Assembly (NCBI GenBank): GCA_905181715.1
Contig: CAJIYT010000009.1
Coordinates: 1-64,000 of the forward strand
Origin: an uncultured Candidatus Poseidoniales archaeon
GTDB taxonomy: Archaea; Thermoplasmatota; Poseidoniia; Poseidoniales; Poseidoniaceae
Reading direction: 5' to 3'
DNA length: 64,000 bases
Below, in pieces: positions 56,295-64,000 of this stretch. Below the pieces are notes generated by a model. It made no database searches, was not told the DNA's origin, and worked only from the letters and a program-made list of their open reading frames with translations. Both the position numbers and the translations under genes were made by a program. The first letter of the stretch is position 1. Every line of letters starts with the position of its first letter.

Positions 56295-57959
56295 TTATTC
56301 GTGGACCAGTAGTAGACCATCTTCTTCGATAATAGCATAGCCTATTCTCTCTAGTTGTACGATTGTTCCAATCGGATGGGGATGAGATTCGAGTAACCCC
56401 TCTTCGACTCGTAACTCTTTACCTTCTGGAATCGATAATCTGTTCTCCTTACCATTGGCTACCCAATGAACAATCGGCCGTGAATCACTTCGATCTATCG
56501 AGGTAATGGTGCCATTAGAACTAATGTCACAGAGGTCTTTCAGGCGAACATCACCATGATCTTCAGTTTCGATGTATACCACACCGTCGAGATTTATTTT
56601 ACGCTCACCGAGTTCCTCTGTTGGATGTGATCGAATCATAACCTCGCTATCGATTTCACCTTTGAGCTCAATTCTAATTGGATTACGTACAAATGCGAGT
56701 CGAGGAGCTGTTGCATCAATCATTGAGGTATTGTGTGAATACAAGGTGGCTAAAGGAACTGCTATGTCCTTTTGACTTAAACCGATTTCAATCCAGAAAT
56801 TGCGCAAAGCCTCGGGCTTTATTCCCCTACGTGCTAGTGTGGACAGTGTTGGTAGACGCGGATCATCCCAGCCAGAGTAAATTCCTTCTTCGATGTCCTT
56901 ACGCATCTGTGAAGTTGAGAAACCGCCGAATTCGTGAACCTTAACGCGTCCCCAATAAATCGTTTCGGGATATTGCCAAGCAAAGTGTTGATACAATAAT
57001 TTCTGCTTACGGGTTGAATCCATCAAATCCTTTCCTCTAATTATATGAGTGACGTTTTGCAGATGATCTTCAACTGCAGACTGGAAGTCTAGTAGCGGCC
57101 ATACACGCCAAACGTTACCAATGCGTGGATGAGGATTGGTTTGGATTCTTAATGCGGGCCAATCACGCAGAGCGGGATTTGGCAGAGTCATGTCCGTCTT
57201 AATTCGAACTACAGCCTGACCGGGTTGGTAGCCATCTTCAGAATTCATCTCTTGCCAGTGTTGAATATTTTCTTCGGCCTCTCGTTCACGGCAAGGACAG
57301 CAGGTTTTTCCAACTCGGAACTCCCGAAAAGCCTCTGCTGTGCAGGTGCAGACATATGCAAAACCCTCGTTGAGTGCTTGTTCGGCAAATTGGTGGTAGA
57401 ACTCCATCCTATCACTAGCGATGATTATCTTATCAGCGGGAAAACCACAGAGCCACTCGACCTCTTTGGCTATGGTGTCGTAGGCTGATACAAGTGGTGG
57501 TTTGACCGTGGTATCGGTGTCGTCAAAACGTAAGATCAATTTACCCGAGAGTTGCTTTGCATAGGTACTATTTACTACCAACCCACGTGAATGGCCGAAA
57601 GAAAGTGGACCGTTTGGATTTGGTGCGAAACGAAGGACAACCCCTTTGTGATCTCCCGGCAACTCAGGTAGACCTTCTCGCCTAACATGCTCCTTCTTCT
57701 CAAGCATCTCTGGTGCTGATTGCGCTAATAATTCTCTAATGTGATCTAAACCCTCACTCTTCGCAAGTGAATTTGCAGTATTAACCTCGCTGGAAATAAG
57801 TCCGGATAGTTGCTTTGCCTGATTTCTCAAATCGGCTCTTGTACCCATTATTCGACCCATTACCGAGCCGACTTGACCCTCCCCCTCGTATTGTAATGCG
57901 TTTTGCAAGGCTAGATTGCGAACTAAGTCGATGATTTCAGCACTTGGCTGCCAGTCCAT
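56295..57959 (-). CDS. gltX: glutamyl-tRNA synthetase, archaeal type
   Basis: A 554-residue class I synthetase that charges tRNA-Glu. The catalytic signature is FAPNPNGPLSFGHSRG, where SFGH stands in for HIGH, and the second motif is FSTSQMRKDI in place of KMSKS. A zinc site CTC followed by CCPC is visible in the connective region. The C-terminal part is the beta-barrel anticodon-binding domain of the archaeal/eukaryotic GluRS-B type. The first 85 residues are a helical N-terminal extension normal for archaeal GluRS. It follows rnhB by 25 bases on the same strand, so rnhB and gltX are likely cotranscribed. Confidence 0.95.
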   Translation of the reverse strand: MDWQPSAEIIDLVRNLALQNALQYEGEGQVGSVMGRIMGTRADLRNQAKQLSGLISSEVNTANSLAKSEGLDHIRELLAQSAPEMLEKKEHVRREGLPELPGDHKGVVLRFAPNPNGPLSFGHSRGLVVNSTYAKQLSGKLILRFDDTDTTVKPPLVSAYDTIAKEVEWLCGFPADKIIIASDRMEFYHQFAEQALNEGFAYVCTCTAEAFREFRVGKTCCPCREREAEENIQHWQEMNSEDGYQPGQAVVRIKTDMTLPNPALRDWPALRIQTNPHPRIGNVWRVWPLLDFQSAVEDHLQNVTHIIRGKDLMDSTRKQKLLYQHFAWQYPETIYWGRVKVHEFGGFSTSQMRKDIEEGIYSGWDDPRLPTLSTLARRGIKPEALRNFWIEIGLSQKDIAVPLATLYSHNTSMIDATAPRLAFVRNPIRIELKGEIDSEVMIRSHPTEELGERKINLDGVVYIETEDHGDVRLKDLCDISSNGTITSIDRSDSRPIVHWVANGKENRLSIPEGKELRVEEGLLESHPHPIGTIVQLERIGYAIIEEDGLLLVHE

Positions 57960-57984
57960 ACCAAGCCGAGTCGAGGGGGGTTAT

Positions 57985-58674
57985 TCAGAACAACGTTTGT
58001 TGTGGACCGGGTATGTCTTCTCTTTGCGGGACTTCTCCCGGCCATAGATTACGAATGGTCTTCCAACTCCAGCGCAATTGTGGGTGAGGACATACGCCAG
58101 TAAGCATGGCAGGTAGTGCATTGACTGTTATTGCGTCACTAGGATATCCAGAGCCTAGATTCATACCCATTTCACGTGATATATTCGCCATTTGTCGGTC
58201 ACGTTCTTGCTTAGCAAGTATACTTGCAGCAGCAACTATTAGGTGATTTAGATCTGCCTTGTGCTCACTGATAAGTTGCGCTGGCCACGGCCAATTGTCA
58301 AGTCTAGATGCTATACGGCTAGCAAAGCGCTCCTCATTTACATCACAAGCATCGAGGATAATTTTCCCTTCACTCTGACCGATTGCGTTCAAAGCTTCAG
58401 CGAATAATTCTACTTCTAAAATATTCAAACCCATTTTTGCTACATAGGAATCTATCCGTGCTGGATGACAGATAATAACTTGATGACGCCATTCTTCTTG
58501 ACTTAGAATCCATTCCTCTAGTTCACTACGCCTCTTTGGTGAAAGCAATTTTGAGTCTTTGACATTCTGCTGACGCAATTTATCTTCATCACCAGCTGGA
58601 ATAGAAAGTGCAGCAACGACTAACGGGCCAATCACCGGGCCCCGCCCAGCTTCATCTACACCTGTGATCCACAT
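57985..58674 (-). CDS. rnhB: ribonuclease HII
   Basis: A 229-residue RNase HII, which cuts RNA in RNA-DNA hybrids, including single ribonucleotides in DNA. The N-terminal motif is GVDEAGRGPVIGPLVVAA with the catalytic Asp and Glu; a further acidic residue is in ILDACDVNE, and the last in EHKADLNHLIVAAASILAK. The ATG at 58672-58674 follows the stop of the upstream gene by one base, so it is chosen over the longer open frame from 58716. The family is normally about 200-230 residues. Confidence 0.95.
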   Translation of the reverse strand: MWITGVDEAGRGPVIGPLVVAALSIPAGDEDKLRQQNVKDSKLLSPKRRSELEEWILSQEEWRHQVIICHPARIDSYVAKMGLNILEVELFAEALNAIGQSEGKIILDACDVNEERFASRIASRLDNWPWPAQLISEHKADLNHLIVAAASILAKQERDRQMANISREMGMNLGSGYPSDAITVNALPAMLTGVCPHPQLRWSWKTIRNLWPGEVPQREDIPGPQQTLF

Positions 58675-58675
58675 A

Positions 58676-60991
58676 TTAAAAATCCAAATCGTCGTTACTT
58701 TTGCCAGGGATTTCATCTTGCTGTAAATTCTCGTTATTATCTAGCAATAGGTTTGCTGCATGTGGTTGCACAACACCAGAACTTATTTGTGAGGTCAAAT
58801 GATTAAGTTTTTGTCGCACTATATGTTCCTCATGATGGTCAATAACCGTTTCCGCTGCCCTAACAACATCTCCAGGTATCTTTTGCGTCTCATATGTTTT
58901 CACAGACGATTGACTTTGGAATCTCTGGGTGAATTCCCCTCGGTCCATGGCCAGAGCAGGTTGATGATTGATGTCCTTAAGTCCATCTTCATCGACCCCA
59001 TCGTCAACGATATTTTTTGTTCCAAGGATTGCCAACATTGGGTCTTCCATGCGTAGGCGTCTATCTTTTGCTGCTTTACGAACTACCAATCCGGCGATTA
59101 ATACCGAGAAAAATATGTACCACCAGGCTTTAATGATCATTAGTGTATATTCGAAACCATTGGATAATGCTTCGATAATAACTCCATCTTCTACAGTTAT
59201 TTCTGCCGCTAGGTAATCGGCCTCAGCCTGATAAGAAAGTGGATTAGAATCATCTAGCCGACTATGGGCGGTGATATTGGCGTATAGGGTTCCATCATTT
59301 GATTGGTCATCGGGAATCATAATCCAGGCGCGTAAGGTAAAATTATCTCCAATGGAAATATTTGTCATTTCAAAGGAGCGTATCTTTTCACTTTCCTCAT
59401 AAATAGATCCTAGTGGGGGGACAAATGACATATCAGTAAAATGTGTACTAGATAGCCGAACTATCAGTCCGTCGATGGTATTACCGTCATTACGAACCAC
59501 CATAGTCATCGATAGTTTTCCTTCGGCGTCGACAGCGGATGCTGTGTATTCGAACACCCATTCTATTCGTGGTCCGATGTATCCACTGATAGTCTTACTA
59601 TCGAGTAAGAGACCATCATTGGTCAATAGATTGAGGGTCAGAGTATAATTGCTATAGGCTATTGTACCGGCGATCGAAGTGAGGTTTAAACTGAGGTTTC
59701 TGACAGATTGCCCGATTTCAACACCCCATGTTTCTTGTGATGTTTGCGCAAAAACACCCTCTATTTGTGATAGTTCAACAATCAAATTATCATACATATT
59801 CCCTTGATGATTCAGTTCATAAAAGATGATACATGATTCGGTTGGTGAAACTTGGGAACACTCTTGAGAATCGATAATTATCTCAGCCATTCTTATTTGC
59901 TGAGTCGCAACTGTGAGGTCTACAGATTTCATTACGCTTTCATATCCTTTAGGGTTTATATTAAGCCTAACTTGAAGTGAAGATTCACCTAGCATTGGTG
60001 CTAGGAATCCGACATCGATTTGTCGCGTCTCTCCCGGTTGTAATATGGTTGATTGCATTGTATTGTAAAGTGCGACACTCCAATTATTATATTCAATAAT
60101 ATTATTGTCATCAAATCCAGGTACTACTGCTCCGTTCTCATATAGTGGACTTAAGCTAAAGGAGAAGGTACTAGGAATGTTTCCTGAATTCCTCAAACCA
60201 ACTTCAATTCTACCACTAAGGCCGGGGTCGAGTGTCAAATCATCGCCGACTTCGTCGATCGAAACATTATGAAAATCATCCAATACGACACTAAATTGCC
60301 ATTCAATGCTCTCTCCATCCAACGATGATATACCTTTCAAAACGAAAGAAGCACCTTCTCCAGACAGCGGTGAACTATTGATGATGGCGGGGGTTTCAAT
60401 CCAAAATCGAATGAGATCAATGCCTCCTGGATTAAGAGTTATTGAGTCTGAATTTGTCCAACCGCTTTGCCATCCTGAATTCGAATGAAGTGTGAAATCA
60501 ACTACATCGGTATAATCTGCAGCATTAGTGAAATTGGTAGCCACGTTGATACGAGAGACTTGTTCGACACGAAATTTCGAACCTGAACTGGAACCGAAGC
60601 TCAAATCCGAATAAGGTGTAATCGCAATCATTAACTCGATTCTTTCACTCCAGTTATTTCCATCATTAAAAGTTAAATTAAAAGGTAGATTACCGAACTG
60701 GCTATCATTATCAGCAATGACATATATCGTGATTCCACCAGATGTGCTGGCACTAACAGTTATCTGGCCACTCGGTAATCCACTGACCTCTAGAGAATTA
60801 TGGAATTCGACATTTATTTCTAGTTCAAGGTCAGTGAAAACGTTATTTGTCCAATCTAGAGCGATGGCAATGCTTTCATTACGATGGCCAGAAAAGTCGC
60901 CACTAGCAGATACGGTAAAGGGATCTCCTTGCGCGATTCCCTGCGGCAGTAGTGGGATTAACAGTAAGATCATCACTACTGCTCGACGCAT
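58676..60991 (-). CDS. large envelope protein with C-terminal cytosolic tail, unknown
   Basis: A 771-residue protein. Signal peptide about 1-20 (VVMILLLIPLLPQGIAQ). The extracellular part is a series of NEW3/CARDB-like beta-sandwich modules (LRNSGNIPSTFSFSLSP, VVRNDGNTIDGLIVRLS) with many N-x-S/T sites. A transmembrane helix lies at about 620-640 (WWYIFFSVLIAGLVV), followed by basic KAAKDRRLR and a 130-residue cytosolic tail that is acidic and predicted helical. It lies upstream of rnhB and gltX on the same strand; the next start follows its stop by one base, so they form one operon. Function unknown. Confidence 0.78.
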   Translation of the reverse strand: MRRAVVMILLLIPLLPQGIAQGDPFTVSASGDFSGHRNESIAIALDWTNNVFTDLELEINVEFHNSLEVSGLPSGQITVSASTSGGITIYVIADNDSQFGNLPFNLTFNDGNNWSERIELMIAITPYSDLSFGSSSGSKFRVEQVSRINVATNFTNAADYTDVVDFTLHSNSGWQSGWTNSDSITLNPGGIDLIRFWIETPAIINSSPLSGEGASFVLKGISSLDGESIEWQFSVVLDDFHNVSIDEVGDDLTLDPGLSGRIEVGLRNSGNIPSTFSFSLSPLYENGAVVPGFDDNNIIEYNNWSVALYNTMQSTILQPGETRQIDVGFLAPMLGESSLQVRLNINPKGYESVMKSVDLTVATQQIRMAEIIIDSQECSQVSPTESCIIFYELNHQGNMYDNLIVELSQIEGVFAQTSQETWGVEIGQSVRNLSLNLTSIAGTIAYSNYTLTLNLLTNDGLLLDSKTISGYIGPRIEWVFEYTASAVDAEGKLSMTMVVRNDGNTIDGLIVRLSSTHFTDMSFVPPLGSIYEESEKIRSFEMTNISIGDNFTLRAWIMIPDDQSNDGTLYANITAHSRLDDSNPLSYQAEADYLAAEITVEDGVIIEALSNGFEYTLMIIKAWWYIFFSVLIAGLVVRKAAKDRRLRMEDPMLAILGTKNIVDDGVDEDGLKDINHQPALAMDRGEFTQRFQSQSSVKTYETQKIPGDVVRAAETVIDHHEEHIVRQKLNHLTSQISSGVVQPHAANLLLDNNENLQQDEIPGKSNDDLDF

Positions 60992-61075
60992 GGATGGCGC
61001 TCTGTGTTCTTGCTATCTAAGATTCACCCTTTTTGCATCGAAGCATTATTGTCATCCATCCCTCTTAGCCTGTAC

Positions 61076-61390
61076 ATGCCCGTTTGGCCATTCAAGAAAA
61101 AAGAGGCGGAGACCGAAGAGGCTCCCCCAGAAAATGTGAGTTATCAGAGAAGTGATGCCAATGCAGGTGAATTACTAGCAGATAACTCACATACCGAATC
61201 TGCTGGTTACCAAGCGGCGATGGCTTTATTCTCCAACGCTGTACCTGAGAAAGTCTCTGAAACCAAGCCCGAAGACTTCACTTGGGTCGCCCATAGTGAT
61301 GGTTACCATTACAAGAAAAACAGTAATGGTTCTTTTCAAGAAACACCGCATGTTAAAGATGAAAAGGGCAATTACTCTCCCTTTTCATGA
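61076..61390 (+). CDS. small cytosolic protein, unknown
   Basis: A 104-residue protein from the ATG at 61076. The N-terminus MPVWPFKKKEAETEEAPPEN is basic then acidic. A middle alanine-rich helix follows (GYQAAMALFSNAVPEK), then a compact C-terminus with aromatic residues (FTWVAHSDGYHYKKNSNGSF). The frame is open upstream to 61004, but the leading 24 codons overlap the divergent gene's leader. No family is recognised. It meets pheT stop-to-stop at 61390/61391. Confidence 0.6.
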   Translation: MPVWPFKKKEAETEEAPPENVSYQRSDANAGELLADNSHTESAGYQAAMALFSNAVPEKVSETKPEDFTWVAHSDGYHYKKNSNGSFQETPHVKDEKGNYSPFS

Positions 61391-63055
61391 TCAGTGAACA
61401 GGGTCGAGTAGAACACTTTCTAAGGCTGAAACTGAAATTTCTGCTGCGGTTATTGGTACTTTCAATTCAAAGGATTCCCCTACATGAGGATCGATTTCAC
61501 CACATTGACCAATCACGGTCTGACCGATGAGGATTTCAGCACCTCTGCCGCCTAGCCATGGACCTTCAGAAATACTTCGTAGACTCCATTCCTTACACCC
61601 GAGGTCGCGCATTAGAACTTGGATCTTACCGCGAAGTGTAGCAAAACCCCCATCTCTTTGAGCAACTGCGAATGCCAATCGTGTGTGGTTTGCATGATCA
61701 ATCACCACCGCCCCTAATTCATAAATCGCTTGTGGCAGGTCGTGGTGTCGGTTTGCTGACAGCAACCTGAGTAGTCCAGGCAATATGTTCTGGCGTAATA
61801 TTGTGTGTTCAGTTGTAATTGGGTTAGCGATTCTAGTGATGTCTCCATTTGCCTGCCAACGCATTTTTTGGAACTGATCTTCCTCACTTGATAGCGTGAG
61901 AGACTGAATCTGCATCAGCCCCATTCCCTGCATCACCGAGTTTATCCTTCGGCGTAATTGGCCATCTTCTCTTGGTGTGCCGCTCAGTGAGGTTCTAGCA
62001 AAATCCTCTCCGAGATCATCGTAGCCATGGCCAATGGCAATTTCTTCAATGAGATCAACTGGATGGAGAATGTCATAACGCCAGCGCGGCAATGTGATTG
62101 TGATTGTCTCTCCATCGACTGAGCACAAGCCCCCCATTCTCCTAACGGCTTCCAAGATTTGTCCATCTGTGAATTTTCTTCCGAGTAGAGATTCAACCTC
62201 TTCACGTTGAATGTTATGTTGGATAGGGCTGCCATCAATAGACCATGTTGATGCCCCAGTCGTTTGTACCTCAACCGATTCAACCTGTCCACCCATATGT
62301 TGTAGCTGTAAACAGATGAGAAGTAATGACACTTCACATGAGCGCTGGTCCCAGCCGGTTACATCGATCAGTACATCTGTTGTTTGATTGGTAACGGTAG
62401 TATGGTCACCATTGATTATTGGTGGGAATGATAAGACCTTATCTTCAGAATCAACTATTACTGGAACCAATTCCATGCCTTCCAAGAGGTGAGCATATTC
62501 CTGACCTTTGGCGTGTTCGGCCAAAATCTCATCAATCGTCATCTCTTTTGAAGAAGCGAGTGGAGTGAATGAATGCGAACGGTTTACTGCTTTGACGGTA
62601 AATGGCGGGCTTATCTTCGCCAAATCATGAACACCAATCGACGCCCTCCTCCTCCTTCTTCCGAGGGAGAAGTGCAATTTTTCTTGATGATCCATTAAAC
62701 GCTTTATTGCAGATTCGTCGATATTAACTGAACGAACTACAGCAGCAAGAATAATTGGGCGAATCTCGGATATTTCATCTTCTACTACCATTTTTATGGT
62801 ACCCGGTATTACATCTAATTCGGGATTTGGCTCTGCTTTGTGTAAGAAGGGAATTATAGTGTGAGCTAGAGTTTCAGCGCTGAGCATATCAGGGCGGTCT
62901 GGAAAAATCTCCACTTCCAATGTATTTTCATCACAGGAATCGATGTCACAGCCAATCAAAGGCAACTCGTTTTCCAAAGTATCGATTTGATGCTGTTGCC
63001 CACAAGCGGCGACAAGGTTGGATAGAATTTCTTGCTCAACAGTGATCGTAGGCAT
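61391..63055 (-). CDS. pheT: phenylalanyl-tRNA synthetase beta subunit, archaeal type
   Basis: A 554-residue subunit of the alpha2-beta2 PheRS, from the ATG at 63053-63055. The N-terminal PTITVEQEILSNLVAAC is the archaeal beta-subunit start. A B3/B4 editing-like region follows (EIFPDRPDMLSAETLAHTI), then a B5 domain, then a catalytic-like domain (RYDILHPVDLIEEIAIGHGY). The short archaeal/eukaryotic form lacks the bacterial N-terminal EMAP module and C-terminal FDX-ACB, and this length agrees. The start lies five bases after the stop of the preceding gene. pheS is not in the window. Confidence 0.93.
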   Translation of the reverse strand: MPTITVEQEILSNLVAACGQQHQIDTLENELPLIGCDIDSCDENTLEVEIFPDRPDMLSAETLAHTIIPFLHKAEPNPELDVIPGTIKMVVEDEISEIRPIILAAVVRSVNIDESAIKRLMDHQEKLHFSLGRRRRRASIGVHDLAKISPPFTVKAVNRSHSFTPLASSKEMTIDEILAEHAKGQEYAHLLEGMELVPVIVDSEDKVLSFPPIINGDHTTVTNQTTDVLIDVTGWDQRSCEVSLLLICLQLQHMGGQVESVEVQTTGASTWSIDGSPIQHNIQREEVESLLGRKFTDGQILEAVRRMGGLCSVDGETITITLPRWRYDILHPVDLIEEIAIGHGYDDLGEDFARTSLSGTPREDGQLRRRINSVMQGMGLMQIQSLTLSSEEDQFQKMRWQANGDITRIANPITTEHTILRQNILPGLLRLLSANRHHDLPQAIYELGAVVIDHANHTRLAFAVAQRDGGFATLRGKIQVLMRDLGCKEWSLRSISEGPWLGGRGAEILIGQTVIGQCGEIDPHVGESFELKVPITAAEISVSALESVLLDPVH

Positions 63056-63059
63056 TTGA

Positions 63060-64000
63060 TCACCTAGCGAACCAATGTGGTAGTGGTCTGTCATATCCTG
63101 CCATACGAATTCCACTGATGGCAGCGGTATCGTAATCATTGGCCCTTAGGTTACTGCGAGATAGTTCATCGATAGAGGAGAGCCCAGCACGTGAAAGATG
63201 ATTGGCAAGCCCGGACTCAAGGGAAGACATCCATTGCTCTAGGTCATCCTTTGGTCTAGAGATTGCAAAACCAATTCCTGACGCGCTAACAATTGCCAGA
63301 TCATCGTGACTTGCAATCCATGGTAGAATGATAGCAGCGTAACAATTTGTGCCATTAAGTATAGCAGCCGCTGCTCGTCCAATTATTGGTAATGCCGCCG
63401 CTGCTGGAGTACCAGTTCCGTCATCAAGAGTGGAAATAGCGGCGTCTGCCCCATGGATTTTAGCTGTTTGATGCAGGTATTCTGTATGCGACAAATTATG
63501 GATCATAAAGAATGGATTGTCCAGTCCGCACATGCTGCGCAATGCGACCAGTAATCCCTCCATTGCTTCGGCATTCAAAGATGGAATCGTAGATAGGTCG
63601 ATAGCGAATCCAGCAGCAGTAGACAACCATTCACCCGCCATTGCCATGTTTTCCGAATCGACAAGCAAAATATCGATGTTACGAGGTTCGGATTTTACCA
63701 AACATGGATGTAAAATCTTGGAGCCTTGGCCACTATCGAGTAATGGTAGCATCGGTATAGGTAAGGCCAAAGCATCGCCTTCTCCTCCCCTTTCACCGAT
63801 TATAGTAATAGTGTCGGTTGTTCCATGCAATTTGTGTTCATCGAGATTAGAGACAATTGCAATGTTGCTGAAATCAGTGCTACAAGAACGTAATAAAAAA
63901 TCGGCTTTCTCACCATCACAGACTAGACAAACAGCATCGGCTGGGATTTGTAAATCCTGATCTTTTAATTCGAGATTAATCTCTTTGACTTCGCTAGCTT
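63060..64000 (-). CDS. partial gene at right edge, weakly glutamate-synthase-FMN-like
   Basis: The frame is open to the right edge, so the 5' end is missing; 313 codons are visible. The start given by the first local initiation codon (TTG, 63830) is probably internal, because upstream codons are coding-like (CLVCDGEKADFLLRS). The centre is alanine- and glycine-rich (IHGADAAISTLDDGTGTP, ALPIIGRAAAAIL), and the end is SISGIRMAGY-like (AAISGIRMAGYDRPLPHWF). The GADA..DDGTGT segment and the C-terminal ISGIRMAGY loosely recall the FMN-binding domain of archaeal glutamate synthase-like proteins. This is a weak impression, and the protein may be an unrelated family. It is upstream of pheT with a four-base gap. 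Confidence 0.7.
   Translation of the reverse strand, partial: ASEVKEINLELKDQDLQIPADAVCLVCDGEKADFLLRSCSTDFSNIAIVSNLDEHKLHGTTDTITIIGERGGEGDALALPIPMLPLLDSGQGSKILHPCLVKSEPRNIDILLVDSENMAMAGEWLSTAAGFAIDLSTIPSLNAEAMEGLLVALRSMCGLDNPFFMIHNLSHTEYLHQTAKIHGADAAISTLDDGTGTPAAAALPIIGRAAAAILNGTNCYAAIILPWIASHDDLAIVSASGIGFAISRPKDDLEQWMSSLESGLANHLSRAGLSSIDELSRSNLRANDYDTAAISGIRMAGYDRPLPHWFAR

Noticed and set aside
63060..63830. complete gene starting at a TTG at 63830
   Set aside because: The frame stays open and coding-like to the window edge, so this start is probably internal and the gene is truncated.
1..64000. mobile elements, prophage or an attachment site next to the tRNA
   Set aside because: No transposase, integrase or phage gene and no direct repeat of the tRNA 3' end was seen.

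Overview
The window looks like a chromosomal segment of a planktonic marine euryarchaeon, most likely Marine Group II (Candidatus Poseidoniales) or a close Thermoplasmatota relative. The archaeal assignment rests on genes read directly: CDP-archaeol synthase (carS), an AglB/STT3 oligosaccharyltransferase, archaeosine synthase (arcS), a COG1325 exosome-associated protein, archaeal-type GluRS and PheRS beta, ribosomal protein S15, N-termini of archaeal type IV pilin type, and a PGF-CTERM-like sorting signal. The group-level assignment is inference from the moderate GC, the very large acidic Ca-binding exported proteins and the overall style; no 16S gene is present.

Layout. 0-8 kb: an HD phosphohydrolase, a tRNA with anticodon CAT, three envelope proteins, carS and divergent purD. 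7.8-23 kb: a 3187-residue AglB with extra membrane segments at its N-terminus and about 1,800 residues of beta-domain C-terminus, then a membrane-anchored subtilase and a 1446-residue beta-helix/Ig surface protein. 23-30 kb: a STAND ATPase regulator with winged helix and TPRs, convergent with a three-gene pilin-like operon, then a metallo-beta-lactamase-fold hydrolase. 30.5-42.9 kb: a tight four-gene operon for a 1923-residue Ca-binding repeat protein, a 1776-residue membrane-anchored surface protein, a small helical protein and a lipoprotein metalloprotease. 43-56 kb: mixed housekeeping and unknown genes (peptidase C15-Nudix fusion, COG1325, GT2 glycosyltransferase, dnaJ, arcS, rps15, zinc-ribbon membrane proteins). 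55-64 kb: CBS protein, gltX, rnhB, a large envelope protein, pheT and a truncated gene at the right edge.

How the genes fit together. Roughly 40 kb of the 64 kb encodes exported or membrane-anchored products, many with N-x-S/T sequons. AglB would glycosylate them, the S8 protease and the HExxH lipoprotein could process them, and the pilin-like operon adds surface filaments or pseudopilins. Two unrelated giant surface proteins end in short cytosolic tails carrying a Pro-Gly-Trp motif. No CRISPR array, insertion sequence, prophage or rRNA gene was seen. Gene packing is tight, with several 4-nt overlaps and stop-to-stop junctions, and no gene-free stretch exceeds about 300 bases.
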